Part shown: positions 32,009 to 37,487 of the stretch, piece after piece | Layout: each line of letters begins with the position of its first letter | Numbering within the stretch: the stretch's first letter is position 1 | NCBI GenBank assembly: GCA_900539195.1 | Contig: UQBC01000026.1 | Span: forward strand, 1-37,487 | Source: an uncultured Oscillospiraceae bacterium | GTDB lineage: Bacteria > Bacillota > Clostridia > Oscillospirales > Ruminococcaceae | Length of the DNA stretch: 37,487 bases | Direction of reading: 5' to 3' | Translations under genes and position numbers: made by a program | The notes under the pieces: model-generated | Databases searched by the model: none | Told to the model about the DNA's origin: nothing | The model's input: only the letters and a program-made list of their open reading frames with translations

Positions 32009-34378
32009 TTACAGCTGTACCGGCTCTATCTTCCATATCTCCTTAGCGTAATCGCTTATCGTTCTGTCCGAACTGAACTTGCCCGAGAAGCACATATTAG
32101 CCCAGCACTTTCTTGCAAAGTCAAGACGTGCGTTTGCGTAGTCGCTGTTTGCCTTCAGCTTTGCCTCAACGTAGGATTCAAGGTCGCCGAGCAGGTAGTA
32201 ATGATCGGGAACGTGCCAGCTTGCGCCGTCTGTCAGAGCAAAGTAAAGCTCCTTGAAATCGCCAGTTCCGCCATCGCTCACTGTGCCGTCAATAAGCGTA
32301 TCAAGCACACGCTTGATTTTCGGGTTCTTGCTGACGAGCTTTCTCGGGTCATAGTCCTTCATTATCTTTTCAAGCTCCTCAACCCTTGCTCCGAAGATGT
32401 AGTTGTTGCTTTCGCCTGCCTCCTGTACTATCTCTACATTTGCACCGTCATATGTGCCGAGAGTAACAGTGCCGTTGAGCATAAACTTCATATTACCCGT
32501 ACCGGACGCTTCTGTTCCTGCTGTAGAGATCTGCTCTGAAATATCGGCGGCAGTAACCAGCTTTTCCGCATAGGAAACGTTGTAATTCTGCACGAATACG
32601 ACCTTTATCAGCTTGTTGACTTCTTCATCGGCATTGATAAGCTTACCGATTTCGTTTATATACTTGATGATAGCCTTTGCCCTCATATATCCGGGAGCGG
32701 ATTTTGCACCGAAAATAAACGTGGTCGGGTAGAAGTTCTTTATGCTTCCGTCCTTGATACCAAAGTAGATATAAAGGATGCTGAACGCATTGAGAAGCTG
32801 CCTCTTATATTCATGCAGACGCTTTATCTGAATATCGAAAATGCTGTTTGTATCGACTTCGATTCCGTCCTTGGATTTCATATACTCGGCAAGCTGATTT
32901 TTCTTTTCCTGCTTTATGTCCATGAATCTCTGCATCATGTTGTTGTCACCACGAAGCCTTTCAAGCGTTTTCAGCCTTGAAAGGTCTGTCACCCACGAAT
33001 TATCACCGAGCTGTTCGGTGATAAGAGAAGATAATTCTTTGTTGCAAAGGGCAATCCAGCGTCTTGGGGTAATGCCGTTTGTCTTGTTCTGGAACTTCTC
33101 GGGGAAAAGCTGATACCAGTCCTTTAAAACATCTTTCTTAAGAATCTCGGTATGGAGCGCCGCAACGCCGTTTGTGTAGCTTGAGCAGTAAACCGCCATC
33201 TTAGCCATATGTACAACACCGCCGGAAATCATCTTCATATAGTCGGTCTTGCCCTTGGGCATATCCTTTGCGTACATTTCGGCAACGAAAGCCTCGTTTA
33301 TCTGTAAAATAATATCGTAAATTTGGGGCAGGACTTCCTTTACTATATCAAGTCCCCACTTCTCCATAGCCTCAGCCATTACGGTGTGGTTTGTGTAGTT
33401 GAATGTCTTCTTGGCAATTTCAAGAGCCTTTTCAAATGAAAGTCCTTCGTTATTTACAAGTATTCTTATAAGCTCGGGGATAGATATAACGGGGTGGGTA
33501 TCGTTAAGCTGGATAGTTACCTTTTCGTACAGCTTTTCAATGTCGTATCCTGCCGCCTTGTGCTTTTTCACAATATCGGCAAGAGAAGCCGCACAGAAGA
33601 AATACTGCTGTTTGAAACGGAGAATCTTGCCCTCTCTTGTATCATCGTTGGGATAAAGCACTCTTGAAATATCCTCAGCCTTTATCTGCTCTATGCTTGC
33701 GTTTACATAGTCCTGTGCATTGAACTTGAGAAAATCAAATGTATTCACAGGCTCAGCCTGCCACAGACGGAGCGTGCCTATGTTCTTTGTGCCGTATCCG
33801 ATGATTGGCATATCATAGGGAACTGCTACTACTGTCTGATCAGCAAAGCTGATCGTAACCTTGTCGCTTTCGTTTCTTCTGCTCCACGGGTCGCCGTACT
33901 TAGTCCAGTCGTCAGCCTCTTCTTTCTGAAAACCGTCAACAATAGACTGCTTGAAAAGACCGTACTTATAGCGTATGCCATAGCCGTCAAGAGGTAATGA
34001 CAGGGTAGCGGCGCTGTCTAAAAAGCAAGCCGCAAGTCTGCCAAGACCGCCATTTCCGAGTGCGGCGTCTTCAATTTCTTCAAGGTCGGACAGCTTTGCA
34101 CCGAGCGAGGAAAGGACATCTCTTGCATCGTCTTCAATGCCAAGGCAGAGAAGATTGTTATAGATTGCTCTTCCTACCAAAAATTCGGCTGAGAAATAGC
34201 AAGCTCTGCGTGTGGCAAGATGAGCCTTTCTGCTGTCTTTCCATACGGGTGCGATCTGCTTCATTATTGCAGATGAAAGCGCTTCGTGTAACTGATAGGG
34301 CTGTGCCTTATCGGCTGAAACCTCATACTTGTCGAACAGTACCGATTCGATATCGGATTTAAGTAATTCCTTGTTCAT
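32009..34378 (-). CDS. glgP: Glycogen/maltodextrin phosphorylase
   Basis: Releases glucose-1-phosphate from alpha-1,4-glucan ends using phosphate and PLP. The 789 residues match the GT35 family. The N-terminal domain has LGNGGLGRLAACFLDSAATL, the middle has QLNDTHP and TNHTVMAEAME, and the PLP lysine is K631 in EASGTGNMKF. The chosen start is ATG 34378, with GGAGG at 34383-34387 (close spacing of 4). Another ATG at 34396 overlaps the hemW stop as ATGA but lies upstream of that ribosome site and adds only six residues. It is the third gene after lepA-hemW, 14 bases behind hemW, so probably transcribed with them. Confidence 0.96.
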   Translation of the reverse strand: MNKELLKSDIESVLFDKYEVSADKAQPYQLHEALSSAIMKQIAPVWKDSRKAHLATRRACYFSAEFLVGRAIYNNLLCLGIEDDARDVLSSLGAKLSDLEEIEDAALGNGGLGRLAACFLDSAATLSLPLDGYGIRYKYGLFKQSIVDGFQKEEADDWTKYGDPWSRRNESDKVTISFADQTVVAVPYDMPIIGYGTKNIGTLRLWQAEPVNTFDFLKFNAQDYVNASIEQIKAEDISRVLYPNDDTREGKILRFKQQYFFCAASLADIVKKHKAAGYDIEKLYEKVTIQLNDTHPVISIPELIRILVNNEGLSFEKALEIAKKTFNYTNHTVMAEAMEKWGLDIVKEVLPQIYDIILQINEAFVAEMYAKDMPKGKTDYMKMISGGVVHMAKMAVYCSSYTNGVAALHTEILKKDVLKDWYQLFPEKFQNKTNGITPRRWIALCNKELSSLITEQLGDNSWVTDLSRLKTLERLRGDNNMMQRFMDIKQEKKNQLAEYMKSKDGIEVDTNSIFDIQIKRLHEYKRQLLNAFSILYIYFGIKDGSIKNFYPTTFIFGAKSAPGYMRAKAIIKYINEIGKLINADEEVNKLIKVVFVQNYNVSYAEKLVTAADISEQISTAGTEASGTGNMKFMLNGTVTLGTYDGANVEIVQEAGESNNYIFGARVEELEKIMKDYDPRKLVSKNPKIKRVLDTLIDGTVSDGGTGDFKELYFALTDGASWHVPDHYYLLGDLESYVEAKLKANSDYANARLDFARKCWANMCFSGKFSSDRTISDYAKEIWKIEPVQL

Positions 34379-34392
34379 AGTTCCTCCAAAAA

Positions 34393-35487
34393 TCATATAT
34401 CTGTTAATATGCCTATAACGGCATTTGACACCAGAAATCCCTCAGGCGTAAGACGTATAGCCTTATCGTTTGCTGTGTACAGCTTATCGGGGATAAGTCT
34501 GCATTTTTTTAATATACCCTCTTTTGATATTCCGAAACGTTCTTCGGCAGTTTTAAAATCAAGTCCTTCACAAAGCCTTAGTTTCAGCATTGCCCATTCT
34601 TCATAGTCGCCGCATTCACGCTCTGTTATGACAGCTGGCTGAACCTCGCTTTCGATAAACGCTTTCAGGTCACGCCCGACAGCGAAACGTTCTCCATTGA
34701 AATAAGAATGTGCGGCAGGACCTATGCCGAGATATTCCTCGCACCGCCAGTATCTGAGATTGTGTCTGCTTTCCATACCCGGTTTTGCGAAATTGCTTAT
34801 CTCGTATTGTTTATATCCTTTTTCGGCAAGACGGCTTACCGTTTCAAGATAAATATTTGCATATCCGTCATCATCGGGGAGTGTAAGCTGTTTTTTTGCA
34901 TACGGCGTGCCCGGCTCGATTTTCAGCATATACGCCGAAATGTGACTTAGCGGCAGGGAAGTCATATAGTTTATCGTTTCAATAAGACTGTCGCTTGTCT
35001 GAAAAGGTATTCCGAGCATTATGTCACCCGAAATGTTGTCAAATCCTGCTTTGTATGCCATTTTTACAGCATCTGCGCCGACCTTGCTGTTATGCCTTCT
35101 GCCGAGCGCTTTAAGCTCGTTATCAATACCGCTCTGCAAGCCGAATGAAACTCTGTTCACATTGTGTGCTTTTAATGAACTGAGTGCGTTTTCATCGGTA
35201 CAGCAAGGATTTGCTTCAACGGTAATTTCTGTGCCTGAGGCGATGTACGGCTGAATTTCGTCCATAATATCACATATCTCACGCCAAAGCAGTATAGGAG
35301 TTCCTCCTCCGAAATACACAGTGTCAAATCTGAGCATATCGTTCTGCGACAGATAGTAGCGCAGATTTCTTATTACAGCGCCCTTGTATCGCTTTGCCGT
35401 GTCACTGTCATAAGCCACCGAGTAGAAGTCGCAGTAGGGGCATTTCGACAGACAGAACGGGATATGGATATAAAGCCCTTTATTCAT
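34393..35487 (-). CDS. hemW: HemW, radical SAM heme chaperone
   Basis: A 364-residue radical-SAM protein of the HemN/HemW family. The cluster motif C12-x3-C16-x2-C19 sits in HIPFCLSKCPYCDFYS, followed by GGGTP (60-64). The residue after the motif is Phe rather than the extra Cys of true HemN, so this is the HemW type: a heme-binding chaperone, not coproporphyrinogen dehydrogenase. The start is ATG 35487, which overlaps the lepA end by 8 bases; the frame stays open upstream to 35622 but only as antisense-like lepA sequence. lepA-hemW is a standard Firmicutes pair; hrcA-grpE-dnaK, which often follow, are replaced here by glgP. Confidence 0.94.
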   Translation of the reverse strand: MNKGLYIHIPFCLSKCPYCDFYSVAYDSDTAKRYKGAVIRNLRYYLSQNDMLRFDTVYFGGGTPILLWREICDIMDEIQPYIASGTEITVEANPCCTDENALSSLKAHNVNRVSFGLQSGIDNELKALGRRHNSKVGADAVKMAYKAGFDNISGDIMLGIPFQTSDSLIETINYMTSLPLSHISAYMLKIEPGTPYAKKQLTLPDDDGYANIYLETVSRLAEKGYKQYEISNFAKPGMESRHNLRYWRCEEYLGIGPAAHSYFNGERFAVGRDLKAFIESEVQPAVITERECGDYEEWAMLKLRLCEGLDFKTAEERFGISKEGILKKCRLIPDKLYTANDKAIRLTPEGFLVSNAVIGILTDI

Positions 35488-37294
35488 CGAGCTTAAGCAC
35501 TGCCATAAACGCTTCCTGCGGTACTTCGACGCTGCCGAGCTGACGCATACGTTTTTTACCCTCTTTCTGCTTTTCGAGCAGTTTCTTCTTACGGGTAATA
35601 TCGCCGCCGTAGCACTTTGCAAGCACGTCCTTACGCATAGCCTTTACGGTTTCTCTTGCAATAATTTTACCGCCGACCGCCGCCTGAATAGGTACTTCAA
35701 ACAGCTGACGGGGAATGTTATCCTTTAATTTTTCGGCAATCTTTCTTGCTCTTGCATAAGCCTTATCCGCATGAACAACGAACGAGAGCGCATCGACAAC
35801 CTCGCCGTTAAGGAGTATATCAAGCTTTACAAGACGTGACGGAACAAATCCCGACATTTCGTAATCATAGCTTGCATAGCCCTTTGTGCGTGATTTCAGA
35901 GCATCGAAGAAGTCGTATACTATTTCGTTCAGCGGAAGATCGTAGTGCATCTCAACACGGTTAAGATCAAGGTATTTCATATCCTTGAAGGTGCCTCGTC
36001 TTTCCTGACACAGATCCATTATACTGCCGACATACTCAGACGGAGTGTAGATATTCGCCTTTACCATAGGCTCTTCCGCCACTTCGATTTCTGACGGGTC
36101 GGGGTAGTTCGTGGGGTTATCAATAAATATCGTTTCGCCGTCTGTCTTTGTTATCTTGTATACAACAGACGGTGCGGTGGTAACAAGGTCAAGATTATAT
36201 TCACGTTCAAGTCGTTCCTGAATGATTTCCATATGCAGAAGCCCTAAGAATCCGCAACGGAAACCGAAGCCGAGCGCTATAGAGGTTTCCGGTTCGAATG
36301 TAAGCGAAGCATCGTTAAGCTGGAGCTTTTCCAGAGCGTCACGCAGATCGCCGTATTTTGCACCGTCGGCGGGATAGATACCGCTGTATACCATCGGGTT
36401 TACGTTACGGTAGCCTGCAAGGGCTTCTTTTGCAGGGTTGCTCACAAGAGTGACCGTATCGCCGACCTTTGTATCGCCTATCGACTTTATAGAAGCGGCT
36501 ATATATCCGACCTCTCCTGCACGCAGTTCATTTGCGTTTTCGAGGTTTTTGGCACCCATATATCCTACGTCTACAACATCAAACTCAGCGCCGGTCGCCA
36601 TCATTTTTATCCTGTCGCCCGGTCTTAATGTGCCGTCCTTTATTCTTACATAAACGATAACGCCCTTATATGCATCGTAGTAGCTGTCAAAGATAAGCGC
36701 TTTCAGAGGAGCGTCAGGATCACCCTTGGGAGCGGGAACGTTCTTTACAACCTGCTCCATTACTTCCTTTATGTTTATGCCCATCTTTGCGGAAATAAGC
36801 GGAGCTTCATCGGCAGGTATGCCTATTACTGTTTCGATTTCTTCCTTTACCTCATCGGGATGGGCGGAGGGAAGATCTATTTTATTGATAACCGGGACAA
36901 GTTCAAGGTCCTGTTCGATTGCAAGATAGGTGTTGGCAAGAGTCTGCGCCTCAATGCCCTGTGTTGCGTCTACTACAAGTATTGCGCCCTCGCAGGCGTT
37001 GAGCGAACGTGATACTTCATAGTTGAAGTCAACGTGACCGGGTGTATCTATAAGATTGAAAACGTAGGTTTCGCCGTCATCGGCTTTGTATCTCAGCCTT
37101 ACCGCACGGGCTTTGATTGTGATGCCTCTTTCACGCTCAAGATCCATATTGTCCAGTATCTGTTCTTCCATTTCTCTGTGTGCGACCGTTTCGGTCTGTT
37201 CGAGTATTCTGTCCGCCAGAGTGGACTTTCCGTGATCTATGTGTGCAATGATACAGAAGTTGCGTATCTCCTGCATATAGTCTTTATCTGCCAA
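35480..37294 (-). CDS. lepA: Elongation factor 4 (LepA)
   Basis: A ribosome-bound translational GTPase that acts on stalled or mis-translocated ribosomes. Its 604 residues have G1 AHIDHGKST (17-25), G2 RGITI (56-60), G3 DTPGH (83-87, catalytic H87), G4 NKID (137-140), EF-G-like domains II, III and V, and the LepA-specific C-terminal domain ending in KKRMRQLGSVEVPQEAF. The start is TTG 37294: GGAAAGGA (about 37303-37310) is well placed for it, whereas the in-frame ATG 37276 (MQEIRNF) has no ribosome site. It is the first gene of lepA-hemW-glgP, with a clear promoter 45 bases upstream. Confidence 0.96.
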   Translation of the reverse strand: MADKDYMQEIRNFCIIAHIDHGKSTLADRILEQTETVAHREMEEQILDNMDLERERGITIKARAVRLRYKADDGETYVFNLIDTPGHVDFNYEVSRSLNACEGAILVVDATQGIEAQTLANTYLAIEQDLELVPVINKIDLPSAHPDEVKEEIETVIGIPADEAPLISAKMGINIKEVMEQVVKNVPAPKGDPDAPLKALIFDSYYDAYKGVIVYVRIKDGTLRPGDRIKMMATGAEFDVVDVGYMGAKNLENANELRAGEVGYIAASIKSIGDTKVGDTVTLVSNPAKEALAGYRNVNPMVYSGIYPADGAKYGDLRDALEKLQLNDASLTFEPETSIALGFGFRCGFLGLLHMEIIQERLEREYNLDLVTTAPSVVYKITKTDGETIFIDNPTNYPDPSEIEVAEEPMVKANIYTPSEYVGSIMDLCQERRGTFKDMKYLDLNRVEMHYDLPLNEIVYDFFDALKSRTKGYASYDYEMSGFVPSRLVKLDILLNGEVVDALSFVVHADKAYARARKIAEKLKDNIPRQLFEVPIQAAVGGKIIARETVKAMRKDVLAKCYGGDITRKKKLLEKQKEGKKRMRQLGSVEVPQEAFMAVLKLDE

Positions 37295-37338
37295 GCTAAA
37301 AATCCTTTCCTTTAATAAAAAATCGTTTATTCCATAAA

Positions 37339-37367
37339 ATTATAGCATAATTCCCGACAAAAAGCAA
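37339..37367 (-). promoter_or_regulatory. lepA promoter
   Basis: On the minus strand TTGCTT (37367-37362) and TATAAT (37344-37339) have a 17-bp spacer. The AT-rich stretch 37368-37447 beyond it holds no gene and ends at the adapter. Confidence 0.82.
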
Positions 37368-37447
37368 ATTATATTTATATATAGATACTCAGCTTGTAGA
37401 AAAAGTTTGTTTCTATAATAATAGAGCAAATTTACTATCCCTATCCC

Positions 37448-37487
37448 CTGTCTCTTATACACATCTCCGAGCCCACGAGACGTAGAG
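37448..37487 (-). other. Nextera read-2 adapter plus index (artefact)
   Basis: 37448-37481 match the reverse complement of the Nextera read-2 adapter, beginning with the Tn5 mosaic end at 37448-37466. The last six bases (GTAGAG) would be the start of the i7 index. Not genomic sequence. Confidence 0.97.

Noticed and set aside
35488..35622. 45-residue N-terminal extension of HemW
   Set aside because: The extension is lepA sequence in another frame, rich in Arg and Ser with no homology; HIPFC must lie near the N-terminus.
23..37466. Inverted Tn5 mosaic ends flanking 37.4 kb, as if a composite transposon
   Set aside because: They are part of full Nextera adapters with index bases outside them, and there is no transposase or target duplication.

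Overview
The window is a 37.4 kb chromosomal contig from a Gram-positive anaerobe, most likely class Clostridia (Oscillospirales/Ruminococcaceae-like; I cannot fix the genus). The grounds are strong AGGAGG ribosome sites, a trimeric/tetrameric NADH-type [FeFe]-hydrogenase operon, Firmicutes-type DUF4364, YjfB-like and DRTGG proteins, a MetA carrying the acetyl-CoA-type residue, and many compact intrinsic terminators. Both ends are library artefact: bases 1-41 and 37448-37487 are Illumina Nextera adapter with index bases, so real sequence runs from 42 to 37447. No tRNA, rRNA, CRISPR, phage or insertion sequence is visible.

Layout. 85-2223: thrS and a small YjfB-like protein. 2268-2700: a solitary MerR regulator with a perfect palindromic operator inside its own promoter. 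5734-2768 (minus strand): an aroA-aroC-DUF4364 operon giving the last steps to chorismate. 5796-11881: a TetR regulator divergent from a DUF308 membrane protein, an MMPL/RND transporter and a secreted heptad-repeat protein. 12046-17005: a five-gene ABC exporter plus two-component system resembling the linearmycin-resistance (Lnr) type, with the sensor genes last. 18614-17049 (minus): a HAD phosphatase fused in frame to a nuclease-like domain and a winged helix, the most unusual gene here. 18859-20871: highly expressed gap and a cyclophilin lipoprotein.

26035-20979 (minus) is the hydrogenase operon hndA - stand-alone HATPase - hndB - hndC - hndD, divergent from a DRTGG-domain gene (26357) that is followed by a GH13 amylase and a beta-phosphoglucomutase-like HAD. 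Then come metA, an ANT(6)-like nucleotidyltransferase, and on the minus strand an esterase-glyoxalase pair, glycogen phosphorylase glgP, hemW and lepA (TTG start).

Functionally the window mixes housekeeping (thrS, aro, gap, metA, hemW, lepA), fermentative redox balance (NADH plus ferredoxin to H2), storage-glucan breakdown, and two envelope-defence or export modules, each with its own regulator. The best leads for something undescribed are the HAD-nuclease-like-winged-helix fusion, the TetR/DUF308/MMPL/heptad-repeat module with its repeated TGCC(C)TAAAA boxes, and the DHp-less HATPase plus DRTGG pair around the hydrogenase.
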